DNA of 7,970 nucleotides from Paracoccaceae bacterium. Its GTDB lineage: Bacteria; Pseudomonadota; Alphaproteobacteria; Rhodobacterales; Rhodobacteraceae. The DNA is taken from assembly GCA_007134405.1 (NCBI GenBank), contig SLKW01000402.1, positions 1 through 7,970 on the forward strand, written 5' to 3'. The notes under the pieces were generated by a model, which saw only the letters and a program-made list of their open reading frames with translations, did not search any database and was not told the origin of the DNA. Position numbers and translations under genes: made by a program. Positions 1 through 7,970 of this stretch are shown piece after piece; the first letter of the stretch is position 1, and each line of letters starts with the position of its first letter.

Positions 1-454
1 CTCTCAGTCGCTGACCGATGGCCGTGCCGGCTTCGATCTGCTGGCGGCCAAAGGCGCAGACAGCATCATTGTCGGACAATTCCACCCCGTATTGTGCCAG
101 GTATTGCGCCACCAGCATCTTCATGTGCTCGCGCTCGCCCTCATCCTCGACAAACGCTTCCAGCTGCGCGCGCGAATAGCCCACGCGGCGGGCCGCCAGG
201 TAGATGGGCATGAAATAGGCCTGTCGTTGCATTCGGCTTGGACCAGCCAGACTGTCGCAGTACTTCACCACCTGCCGGATGATACCGGCGGTGAAAAGTG
301 GGTTGTAGAGATCCGGGTTCGCGCGGATTGAGGCATTGACCTCGGCTTGCGTCATCTCGCGCGGCTCAGCCGCTACGACGAAACCGGAGGGCAGCGCCAT
401 CGCGAGCGCCAGAAGTGCCGACCGCAGCAGCCTCATACGGGTCTTCATATACAT
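1..454 (-). CDS. Secreted protein downstream of nuoF, DUF5333-like (3' end outside window)
   Basis: An exported protein of which 151 residues are visible before the left edge. The N-terminus (basic KTRMRLLRS, then a hydrophobic stretch to about 28) is a signal peptide, with likely cleavage after Val-Ala-Ala near residue 29. The mature part is predicted helical, with phrases such as AARRVGYSRAQLEAFVEDE (88-106) and two cysteines (66 and 133) that could pair. The pattern agrees with DUF5333, a Rhodobacterales family I recall in nuo clusters; if so, the protein ends only a few residues beyond the edge. The start is ATG at 454, with GGAG (466-463) eight bases upstream inside the end of nuoF; the in-frame ATG at 448 is an alternative. 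It lies five bases after the nuoF stop, between nuoF and the expected nuoG. Function unknown; periplasmic location is inferred from the signal peptide. Confidence 0.8.
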   Translation of the reverse strand, partial: MYMKTRMRLLRSALLALAMALPSGFVVAAEPREMTQAEVNASIRANPDLYNPLFTAGIIRQVVKYCDSLAGPSRMQRQAYFMPIYLAARRVGYSRAQLEAFVEDEGEREHMKMLVAQYLAQYGVELSDNDAVCAFGRQQIEAGTAIGQRLR

Positions 455-459
455 CGCAT

Positions 460-1755
<1,296 letters not shown>

Positions 1756-1764
1756 GTGCTGTCC

Positions 1765-1989
1765 TCAGTTGTTCCGGCGCTCACGCCAGAGACGGAAAGA
1801 AACGATCAGCGCCCAGGCAAAGGCCGCAAGCGCCAGGAAGTCGATCAGAAAGGCGAAGCGCGCTTGCCATCCGTAGAAGCCGCCCGCCCAGCTCAGCAAC
1901 ATCCAGAGCACCATGGTCACGATCAGCACCGCAGCCACCTGCCGCACCTGTCGGCCATGGCGCTTGTCCTGATCGCTGCGCTGGCTCAC
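1765..1989 (-). CDS. Small two-helix membrane protein, DUF5337-like
   Basis: A 74-residue protein between nuoE and nuoF. I chose the GTG at 1989 (Val-Ser-Gln-Arg-Ser-Asp): it lies 11 bases after the nuoE stop, with GAGG overlapping that stop as a plausible ribosome binding site. Upstream, the frame is open only as a shadow of nuoE. A positively charged head (DKRHGRQVR) precedes helix 1 (about 17-36) and a short loop (GGFYGWQAR). Helix 2 (about 45-65) is followed by a strongly basic tail (RLWRERRNN). Both ends are predicted to be cytoplasmic. The pattern matches what I recall of DUF5337, a Rhodobacterales family found in nuo clusters, but I could not run a profile search. Its stop codon overlaps the nuoF ribosome binding site, so the two are probably translationally coupled. 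The biochemical role is unknown. Confidence 0.82.
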   Translation of the reverse strand: MSQRSDQDKRHGRQVRQVAAVLIVTMVLWMLLSWAGGFYGWQARFAFLIDFLALAAFAWALIVSFRLWRERRNN

Positions 1990-2000
1990 GTCCGCTTGCC

Positions 2001-3128
2001 TCAACTGGTTTCCTGCTTGCCACCGGCTGCAAGGTCCTTGGCCTGTGCAACCCAGTCGTCCCGCGAAGCGCGACCCTTGAAGCCTTCGACATTCTGGTCG
2101 ACCCACGCGATCTCGTGCTCGGTCCAAGCGGCGATCTGGTCGAAATGATAGAAGCCCATGGCGTTGAGCTGCTCTTCCACTTTCGGCCCGATGCCCCTGA
2201 TTTGTTTCAGATCGTCCGCCTTGCCCTTGCGCGGGCCTTCCATCGTCGGCGGCGGCGTGCCAGGTTCCTGCATCGGCGGCGCGGCCGGCCCGCCCTTCGG
2301 CTTGGCGCGTTCCTTTGCCGGCGCCTCCTGAACGGTGGCGCCGGTCTCATCGACCGTCAGCCCGTTCGCAGGCTTCGGCTCCTTCTTGACCGAGGGGTCC
2401 GTGTCCTTCGCCCTGCCCTTGGCCTTCTCGCCCAGCCAGGGGGTCACGATCGGCACCTCGGTTCCGTCGATCCGCTTGATCGTGTCGCCCAGCGCCACGG
2501 CCAGCGCGACCGAGCCATTGTGCTTTTCCGACGCGGAACGCTCCAGCGTCGTGGCCCCGCCCGCGGGTTCCGATGCGAAGCGCCCGTTCTGCGGCCCCGG
2601 CAGCGGCACGCGTCCCGCCGCAAATTCGTCAAGCAGCCAGGCGAACTTCTCTGCCGTCAGATCCTCGAAGTAGTCCTTGCCGATCTGCACCATTGGGGCG
2701 TTGGCACACGCACCCAGGCATTCGACCTCTTCCCAGCTGAACCGGCCGTCAGAAGAAAGCTGATGCGCCTTGGGCGCGATCTTCTCGCGACAGACGGCGA
2801 TCAGGTCCTCGGCCCCGCAGATCATGCAGCTGGTCGTCCCGCAGACCTGCACATGCGCCAGGCTGCCCACGGGTTGAAGCTGGAACATGAAGTAAAACGT
2901 CGCCACTTCGAGCGCGCGGATATAGGGCATGTCCAGCATCTCGGCTACGCTCTCGATCGCGGGCCGCGACAGCCATCCCTCCTGCTCCTGCGCACGCCAC
3001 AGCAGCGGGATGACGGCGCTCGCTTGCCGGCCTTCGGGATACTTGCTGATCTGTGCCTCCGCCCATTCCTGGTTGGCGGGCGTGAAGGCGAAGCTCTCGG
3101 GTTGGTCAGGGTGCAGGCGGCGCAGCAT
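2001..3128 (-). CDS. nuoE: NADH-quinone oxidoreductase subunit E with long C-terminal extension
   Basis: 24-kDa subunit of the NADH-oxidising module (Paracoccus Nqo2), with a thioredoxin-like fold binding 2Fe-2S cluster N1a next to NuoF. The normal NuoE part covers about residues 15-175. The ligands are Cys96, Cys101, Cys137 and Cys141, with Cys-x4-Cys and LGACANAP around the second pair. Cys104 is an additional non-ligand cysteine. At 375 residues the protein is about twice the classic length. After about 175 there is a low-complexity linker rich in Pro, Lys, Glu and Ala, interrupted by a better-ordered patch around [12 protein letters not shown] (222-233). A compact C-terminal domain at about 304-368 contains a helix-hairpin-helix-like [12 protein letters not shown] and a later [13 protein letters not shown]. 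Such tails are, as I recall, common in Rhodobacteraceae NuoE; their function is unknown. The ATG at 3128 gives the expected N-terminus; its ribosome binding site is weak. Confidence 0.95.
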   Translation of the reverse strand: MLRRLHPDQPESFAFTPANQEWAEAQISKYPEGRQASAVIPLLWRAQEQEGWLSRPAIESVAEMLDMPYIRALEVATFYFMFQLQPVGSLAHVQVCGTTSCMICGAEDLIAVCREKIAPKAHQLSSDGRFSWEEVECLGACANAPMVQIGKDYFEDLTAEKFAWLLDEFAAGRVPLPGPQNGRFASEPAGGATTLERSASEKHNGSVALAVALGDTIKRIDGTEVPIVTPWLGEKAKGRAKDTDPSVKKEPKPANGLTVDETGATVQEAPAKERAKPKGGPAAPPMQEPGTPPPTMEGPRKGKADDLKQIRGIGPKVEEQLNAMGFYHFDQIAAWTEHEIAWVDQNVEGFKGRASRDDWVAQAKDLAAGGKQETS

Positions 3129-3140
3129 CGGCTCTTTCGC

Positions 3141-4082
3141 TCACGGTGTACAATCGATCAGGGTCAGTTGCCCGGGCGCGGCCTCGAACGCCGGGCTGGG
3201 CACGTCAAGCATGTGCGCGATCGTGGCGCGCAATTCGTCTTCGGCCACGGGCGAGAAGTCGGGCGGCAAGTTGTAAACGCCCGTCACGTTGAACGCCAGG
3301 AACGCCACGACCGAGTCGACCGTATCCTCGCGATCGGAAATGTCGAGGACACAGTCGCTGGTATCGGCAAGAAACGCCATCACCGCCTCGATCCCCTCGG
3401 GTCCGAAACGCTCGGCCAGAACGGCATCGGGATTGCCGGGCCGGTGTCGCCCGATGACCTGAGCGGTCGCGGTTTCGAACAGAGCCGCGTCTCCCGCCGG
3501 TTCGGCCGAGCAGACCGGGTCGGGCAATCCCACGGCGTTCGGGCCGTCGACGAACCGCAGGTGCCCTGCCTCGAAAAGGATCACGAGCGCCGTCTCCGCC
3601 TCGGCCGGGGTCAGACCCGCCGTGGTCAGGAGGGTGTCGGCATCGTCACGGTGCAGCGCGCAGTCATTCCCCCGGATCGCCGACAGGAAAAGCGCACCGC
3701 GCTCAGGGGTCGGCACGGCCTCCACCGACGCCGGCGCGCCGAAGAAGGGCTCCATCGCGGCGTCCAGGTCGATCTCGTCCTGCAGGCGCGCGTAGACCTG
3801 CGCGTCGTCTGCCGCGTCGCCCTCGCACAGCGCCGGGGTCAGGTTCAGGTTGTCCTCCTGATCGATGTCAAGCAACCCGCCCATGAACAGCAGGTCCAGG
3901 ACATCGTCCAGATCCTCGACCTCGATGCCCAGCGCGTCCGCCGTGTCATCGGCGGTCTCGAGCGACATCTCGCACCCCGCATCGCGCATGGCATCGATGA
4001 ACGCCGCCGCCGTCTCGGGCGTCGCGGCGGCGCCCGGCGCAGCAAGCGTCGCTGCCAGCACGAAGGGGACGGCTTGCCTCAC
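3141..4082 (-). CDS. Secreted acidic triple-repeat protein with paired cysteines, function unknown
   Basis: A 313-residue protein of no family I recognise. The N-terminus ([20 protein letters not shown], then TPE) is a convincing Sec signal peptide with cleavage near residue 20. The mature part is very rich in Asp and Glu. It contains three related units starting near 21, 125 and 228. Units 1 and 2 share T-P-E, a helix with Phe..Ala-[MI]-Arg ending in Cys, then Ala-Asp, a Leu-Phe..Gly.Leu segment and a closing Cys. The cysteines are 37/86, 141/191 and 244/311, one pair per unit, with the first cysteines spaced 104 and 103 residues apart; this suggests one disulfide per unit in the periplasm. 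The third unit is the most diverged. The start is GTG at 4082, overlapping the nuoD stop (GTGA), with GGAG ten bases upstream. The nuoE ATG follows 12 bases after its stop. A link to complex I is inferred from co-translation only. Confidence 0.85.
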   Translation of the reverse strand: MRQAVPFVLAATLAAPGAAATPETAAAFIDAMRDAGCEMSLETADDTADALGIEVEDLDDVLDLLFMGGLLDIDQEDNLNLTPALCEGDAADDAQVYARLQDEIDLDAAMEPFFGAPASVEAVPTPERGALFLSAIRGNDCALHRDDADTLLTTAGLTPAEAETALVILFEAGHLRFVDGPNAVGLPDPVCSAEPAGDAALFETATAQVIGRHRPGNPDAVLAERFGPEGIEAVMAFLADTSDCVLDISDREDTVDSVVAFLAFNVTGVYNLPPDFSPVAEDELRATIAHMLDVPSPAFEAAPGQLTLIDCTP

Positions 4083-5293
4083 CGGTCGATTTCTCCGAAG
4101 ACGACGTCCATCGTGCCGATGATCGCGGCCACGTCAGCAAGCATGTGCCCCTTCGCGACGTGATCCATCGACTGCAGGTGCAGATAGCCCGGCGCCCGGA
4201 TCTTGGCGCGGTAGGGTCGGTTGGTGCCGTCCGCGACCAGGTAGACGCCGAATTCGCCCTTCGGCGCCTCGACCGCGGCATATACCTCGCCCGCCGGGAC
4301 ATGAAAGCCCTCGGTATAAAGCTTGAAGTGATGGATCAGGGCCTCCATCGACGTTTTCATCTCGCCCCGCTTCGGCGGCGTGATCTTTCCGCGCGCCAGG
4401 ATGTCGCCCTGCCCTTCGGGCGCGCGCAGCTTGCCGAGACACTGAAGAATGATCTTCACGCTCTCGCGCATTTCGGCCATCCGGCACAGATAGCGGTCGT
4501 AGCAGTCGCCGTTCTTGCCGACCGGAATCTTGAAGTCGAACTCGTCGTAGCATTCGTAGGGCTGCGCGCGGCGCAGGTCCCAGGCCAGACCCGACCCGCG
4601 CACCATCACGCCGGAATAAGCCCAGTCCAAGATCTCCTGCTCGTTGACCACGCCGATGTCCGCGTTGCGCTGCTTGAAGATCCGGTTCTCGGTCAGAAGC
4701 CCGTCGATATCGTCGAGCACCTTGGGGAATTCATGCGCCCAGGTCTCGATATCGTCCAGCAGCTCGGGCGGCAGGTCCTGGTGCACGCCACCGGGCCGGA
4801 AATAGGCGGCGTGTAGCCGTGCGCCGCAGGCGCGCTCATAAAAGATCATGAGCTTTTCACGCTCCTCGAACCCCCAGAGCGGCGGGGTCAGCGCGCCCAC
4901 GTCCATCGCCTGCGTGGTGACGTTGAGAAGATGGTTCAGGACGCGCCCGATCTCGGAAAAAAGCACGCGGATCAGCGAGGCGCGGCGCGGCACCTGAACC
5001 CCGGTCAGCTTTTCGATCGCCAGGCACCAGGCATGCTCCTGGTTCATCGGCGCCACGTAATCCAGCCGGTCGAAATAGGGCAGGTTCTGCAGATAGGTGC
5101 GGCTCTCCATCAGCTTCTCGGTGCCGCGATGCAGCAGTCCGATATGCGGATCGCATCGCTCGACGATTTCGCCGTCGAGCTCGAGCACAAGACGCAAAAC
5201 ACCATGCGCCGCAGGGTGTTGCGGGCCGAAGTTTATGTTAAAGTTGCGGATCTTCTGTTCGCCCGTTTCGGCGTCGCCAAACTTGCCGTCCAT
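4079..5293 (-). CDS. nuoD: NADH-quinone oxidoreductase subunit D (quinone-site subunit)
   Basis: 49-kDa subunit (Paracoccus Nqo4), related to the large subunit of NiFe hydrogenases, which forms the ubiquinone-reduction site together with NuoB. It has 404 residues with the ATG at 5293, the usual length. [10 protein letters not shown] (22-31) is the beta-hairpin loop at the quinone head group; His30 and Tyr79 (in FDRLDYV) are 49 residues apart, as are bovine His59 and Tyr108, the quinone-binding pair. [13 protein letters not shown] (49-61) and the C-terminal DVVFGEIDR are family hallmarks. An upstream in-frame ATG at 5341 would add 16 residues but lies inside the small ORF; GGAAGGA (5307-5301), seven bases before 5293, supports the shorter form. 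It overlaps the small ORF by one base and the following secreted-protein gene by four. Confidence 0.97.
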   Translation of the reverse strand: MDGKFGDAETGEQKIRNFNINFGPQHPAAHGVLRLVLELDGEIVERCDPHIGLLHRGTEKLMESRTYLQNLPYFDRLDYVAPMNQEHAWCLAIEKLTGVQVPRRASLIRVLFSEIGRVLNHLLNVTTQAMDVGALTPPLWGFEEREKLMIFYERACGARLHAAYFRPGGVHQDLPPELLDDIETWAHEFPKVLDDIDGLLTENRIFKQRNADIGVVNEQEILDWAYSGVMVRGSGLAWDLRRAQPYECYDEFDFKIPVGKNGDCYDRYLCRMAEMRESVKIILQCLGKLRAPEGQGDILARGKITPPKRGEMKTSMEALIHHFKLYTEGFHVPAGEVYAAVEAPKGEFGVYLVADGTNRPYRAKIRAPGYLHLQSMDHVAKGHMLADVAAIIGTMDVVFGEIDR

Positions 5294-5472
5294 CAGAGGT
5301 TCCTTCCGTGAAACCGGTCGAGCCGACCGGCCATCACCCACAGAAGCACGATCAGCGCCAGCGGAAACAGCGCGACCAGGGCCCAGTAGGGATTGATCCC
5401 GAATGCCGGCAGCAGCTTGAACAGCGGGATGATCGTCAGCGCGGCCATGATGAGGAAAAAGACGAATTCCAT
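5293..5472 (-). CDS. Small two-helix membrane protein between nuoC and nuoD, function unknown
   Basis: A 59-residue frame starting [12 protein letters not shown] and ending [12 protein letters not shown]. It has two hydrophobic segments, about 2-18 and 30-48, joined by a short loop containing GINPYW. The C-terminus is positively charged (Arg50, Arg53, Arg57), which by the positive-inside rule puts both ends in the cytoplasm. Evidence that it is a gene: a strong Shine-Dalgarno sequence seven bases upstream; its ATG shares one base with the nuoC stop (TGATG); its own TGA shares one base with the nuoD ATG in the same way; and it fills the whole gap between the two genes. I cannot name a family with confidence. 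It recalls small Rhodobacteraceae membrane proteins and faintly the hydrophobic N-terminal module of some phospholipase D-like proteins. A role in complex I assembly or as a small extra subunit is inference from position alone. Confidence 0.8.
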   Translation of the reverse strand: MEFVFFLIMAALTIIPLFKLLPAFGINPYWALVALFPLALIVLLWVMAGRLDRFHGRNL

Positions 5473-6077
5473 CAGCGCGCCTCCTTCTTCTCGTCGCCCG
5501 GCAGGATGTAGTCGGCCCCTTCCCAGGGCGACATGAAATCGAACTGCCGGTATTCCTGCGTCAGCTTCACAGGCTCGTAGACCACGCGCTTCAACGCCTC
5601 GTCATAGCGCACCTCGGTATAGCCCGTGGTCGGGAAATCCTTGCGCAAGGGATGCCCCCGGAAGCCGTAGTCTGTCAGGATCCGCCGCAGGTCCGGGTGC
5701 CCGGAAAAGAGGATGCCGAACATGTCGAACACCTCGCGCTCGAACCAGTTGGCCGAGGGGTGGATGTCGGTGATCGTCGGGACCATCACATCCTCGCGCA
5801 CCGCTGCCTTCAACCGGATGCGGTGGTTCCGGTACATCGACAGGAAATGGTAGACCACGTCGAACCGCGCCTTGCGCGCCGGCCAGTCGATGGCGGTGAT
5901 GTCGATGAGCGTCGAAAAGCGGCAGGTTTCGTCCATCTTCAGGAACTGCACCAGCCCCGGCAACCCGCTCACGGCGACATCAAGCGTCAGTTCGTCATGC
6001 GCCACATGTGCCCCCCGCACCGCATCGGGCTGCCGGTGGCGGATATAGTCGCCGAGTTCGTGCAAAGCGTCGGACAT
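5472..6077 (-). CDS. nuoC: NADH-quinone oxidoreductase subunit C
   Basis: 30-kDa peripheral-arm subunit of complex I (Paracoccus Nqo5), a structural partner of NuoD without redox cofactors. It has 201 residues, a normal length for an unfused NuoC; in E. coli it is fused to NuoD, here it is not. The family signature lies at about 113-136, from [10 protein letters not shown] to GHPDLRRIL, followed by GHPLRKDFP (141-149). The C-terminal region with [14 protein letters not shown] is also typical. The ATG at 6077 was chosen because it gives the standard [12 protein letters not shown] start with GAGAGG just upstream, eight bases after the nuoB stop; the frame stays open further upstream only as a shadow inside nuoB. 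Its last codons contain the ribosome binding site of the next small gene. Confidence 0.97.
   Translation of the reverse strand: MSDALHELGDYIRHRQPDAVRGAHVAHDELTLDVAVSGLPGLVQFLKMDETCRFSTLIDITAIDWPARKARFDVVYHFLSMYRNHRIRLKAAVREDVMVPTITDIHPSANWFEREVFDMFGILFSGHPDLRRILTDYGFRGHPLRKDFPTTGYTEVRYDEALKRVVYEPVKLTQEYRQFDFMSPWEGADYILPGDEKKEAR
5480..5486 (-). promoter_or_regulatory. Strong ribosome binding site of the small ORF between nuoC and nuoD
   Basis: AAGGAGG on the minus strand lies within the last codons of nuoC, seven bases before the ATG at 5472. It is a near-perfect Shine-Dalgarno sequence at ideal spacing, and among the best in the window. It supports real translation of the 59-residue frame that follows. 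Confidence 0.75.
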
Positions 6078-6085
6078 GGAACCTC

Positions 6086-6972
<887 letters not shown>

Positions 6973-7030
6973 CGCTGGCTCCTCTGGCGTGCTTCGGGCA
7001 AAGGCCGCCCTGCTTCCTCAGCCTGCCCTT

Positions 7031-7059
7031 CGTTTACTCTTGCGGACAAGGCGGGTCAA
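7031..7059 (-). promoter_or_regulatory. Candidate sigma-70 promoter of the nuo operon
   Basis: On the minus strand, TTGACC (7059-7054) is followed by a 17-base spacer and TAAACG (7036-7031). The -35 matches five of six consensus bases. The -10 is weaker but keeps TA at its start, as is common in Alphaproteobacteria. Transcription would begin near 7024, giving a leader of about 50 bases before the nuoA GTG. It sits inside the only sizeable gap (6973-7221) in the window, between the hydratase gene and nuoA. I see no rho-independent terminator (stem plus T run), no tRNA and no credible gene in the rest of that gap, so read-through from the hydratase gene is also possible. Confidence 0.5.
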
Positions 7060-7221
7060 CCGAAGGCGGGGGGCGTCGCATGCGCCCGCGATCCGGCCCG
7101 CGGCCGCTTTCTCAACCGACCGCACCGATGTGTCGACAAGCAAGGCGTAGCAACGCGCGACGCCCGGTTCCGGCCTGCCGTGAGGCTCACTTAATCCAAG
7201 ACCGCGCCGCGGAAAGGGGGC

Positions 7222-7970
7222 TCAGCGCACCCAGCCGGGTTTGCGGCGCGCGAAGAAGGCGGCGATCCCCTCCTGCGCCTCGTCGGTTTCCCAGCGTTCG
7301 ACGAGTTGCGCGATCGAATGATCCACATCTGCCGGCTCGACGCGCCCGCCCAATCGCAACGCCAGCGCCTTGGCCGACGCGACGGCCCCCGGCGCGCAGG
7401 ACAGATAGGGCGCAACCTCGGCCTCGATCGCGGCGTCCAGCTCCTCGGGCGCGACCGCGCCAGCCAGAAGACCCAGCCGCACCGCCTCCTCCGCGTCGAA
7501 AAGCCGCGCCGACATGAAGACCCGCCGCGCCATCGCCTCGCCCATCCGCGCCAGCACATAGGGGCCGATCGTCGCCGGGATCAGGCCCAGCCGGGTCTCG
7601 GTGAAGCCGAACTTCGCCCCCCGCACCCCGATTGCCACATCGCAGACCGAGACGAGGCCGACGCCGCCGCCAAAGGCCTGGCCCTGGATCCGCCCGATCA
7701 AGGGCTTCGGCAGCCGGTTCAGCGCCCCCAGCATGTCGGCCAGCTTCCCGGCCTCGTCACCGCGGGTTGCGGCATCGGCCGCCATCTGCGCCTGCATCCA
7801 CTTCAGGTCGCCGCCGGCGCAGAAACTCGCCCCCGTGCCGGTCAATACCACGACGCGCACCGCGTCGTCGGCGGCCAGTTCCGACGCCGCCTCGCGCAGC
7901 TCGACGATCATCCGCGCCGACATGGCATTGTGCTTCTCGGTCCGGTTCAGCGCCAGACGGGCCACGCCGC
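7222..7970 (-). CDS. Crotonase-family hydratase, probably methylglutaconyl-CoA hydratase (5' end outside window)
   Basis: Enoyl-CoA hydratase/isomerase family enzyme, most like the methylglutaconyl-CoA hydratases (LiuC) that hydrate 3-methylglutaconyl-CoA to HMG-CoA in leucine breakdown. The frame is open to the window edge. An internal GTG at 7965 is in frame, but the residues around it (GVARLALNR, then EKHNAMSARM) match the usual first beta strand and helix of the family, so about 10-15 N-terminal residues are missing. Numbering from that GTG, the first oxyanion-hole loop is SFCAGGD (47-53), the second is AFGGGVGL (97-104), and FTETRLGLIPA (121-131) holds the second catalytic-type Glu. The position of the first catalytic Glu (rat ECH Glu144) is Gly here. 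The C-terminal part (ETDEAQEGIAAFFARRKPGW) is typical of the family. It lies upstream of nuoA in the same direction. Crotonase family is near certain; the exact substrate is inferred from overall resemblance. Confidence 0.85.
   Translation of the reverse strand, partial: GVARLALNRTEKHNAMSARMIVELREAASELAADDAVRVVVLTGTGASFCAGGDLKWMQAQMAADAATRGDEAGKLADMLGALNRLPKPLIGRIQGQAFGGGVGLVSVCDVAIGVRGAKFGFTETRLGLIPATIGPYVLARMGEAMARRVFMSARLFDAEEAVRLGLLAGAVAPEELDAAIEAEVAPYLSCAPGAVASAKALALRLGGRVEPADVDHSIAQLVERWETDEAQEGIAAFFARRKPGWVR

Noticed and set aside
3834..3869. EF-hand-like stretch ([10 protein letters not shown]) in the secreted repeat protein
   Set aside because: The alternating acidic residues resemble a calcium loop, but the central Gly and the final Glu are missing and the other two repeats do not keep it.
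2115..4163. A 682-codon open frame on the plus strand spanning nuoE and the secreted repeat protein
   Set aside because: It is antisense to two well-supported genes, is dominated by Arg, Gly, Leu and His as expected for GC-rich antisense reading, has no recognisable domain, and stays open because of codon bias on the real strand.
6996..7010. Small GGGC/GCCC hairpin in the nuoA leader
   Set aside because: Only four base pairs with a seven-base loop; this is expected by chance in GC-rich DNA and has no terminator or riboswitch features.
7036..7081. A 15-codon minus-strand leader-peptide-like frame starting with ATG upstream of the promoter
   Set aside because: It overlaps the predicted -35 and -10 boxes and so would not be on the nuo transcript; no ribosome binding site or regulatory codon run is seen.
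7069..7087. GGGCG/CGCCC inverted repeat upstream of the -35 box
   Set aside because: A five-base stem without a T run cannot be called a terminator, and the match is too short to claim an operator.
7080..7517. A 145-codon plus-strand frame running from the spacer into the hydratase gene
   Set aside because: Its product is almost all Arg, Pro, Ala and Ser, typical of an antisense shadow, and there is no ribosome binding site or family resemblance.

Overview
The window carries the first part of a 14-subunit-type respiratory complex I (NADH:ubiquinone oxidoreductase, nuo) operon, all on the minus strand, so transcription runs from high to low coordinates. High GC, nuoC and nuoD as separate genes, the close match to Paracoccus/Rhodobacter-type subunits as I remember them, and the extra unidentified reading frames between the nuo genes all point to an alphaproteobacterium of the Rhodobacteraceae (Roseobacter/Rhodobacter/Paracoccus group). 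The genus cannot be set from this window.

Layout in transcription order. The right edge (7970-7222) holds the 3' part of a crotonase-family gene, most like a methylglutaconyl-CoA hydratase (LiuC) of leucine breakdown. A 249-base spacer follows, containing a good candidate sigma-70 promoter (7059-7031). Then come nuoA (6972), nuoB (6616), nuoC (6077), an unlisted 59-codon two-helix membrane protein (5472-5293), nuoD (5293), a secreted acidic protein made of three related repeats with paired cysteines (4082-3141), nuoE with a long C-terminal extension (3128-2001), a 74-residue two-helix membrane protein (1989-1765, DUF5337-like), nuoF (1755-460) and a secreted DUF5333-like protein (454 to the left edge). 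nuoG and the membrane-arm genes would be expected further left, outside the window.

The genes are tightly packed. nuoC/small ORF and small ORF/nuoD share one base (TGATG), nuoD/repeat protein overlap by four bases (GTGA), and nuoA/nuoB overlap by ten. The other junctions inside the operon are 5-12 bases apart. This indicates one transcript with translational coupling. Functionally, NuoE and NuoF form the NADH-oxidising end (FMN, N3 and N1a clusters), NuoB, NuoC and NuoD carry the N2 cluster and quinone site, and NuoA is part of the membrane junction.

The most interesting content is the set of non-standard passengers: two small hairpin membrane proteins, two exported cysteine-containing proteins, and a NuoE with a helix-hairpin-helix-like tail. 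They are co-translated with peripheral-arm subunits and are candidates for clade-specific complex I subunits or assembly factors. Similar unidentified frames (URFs) have long been known in the Paracoccus denitrificans cluster, but their roles remain unassigned as far as I know.
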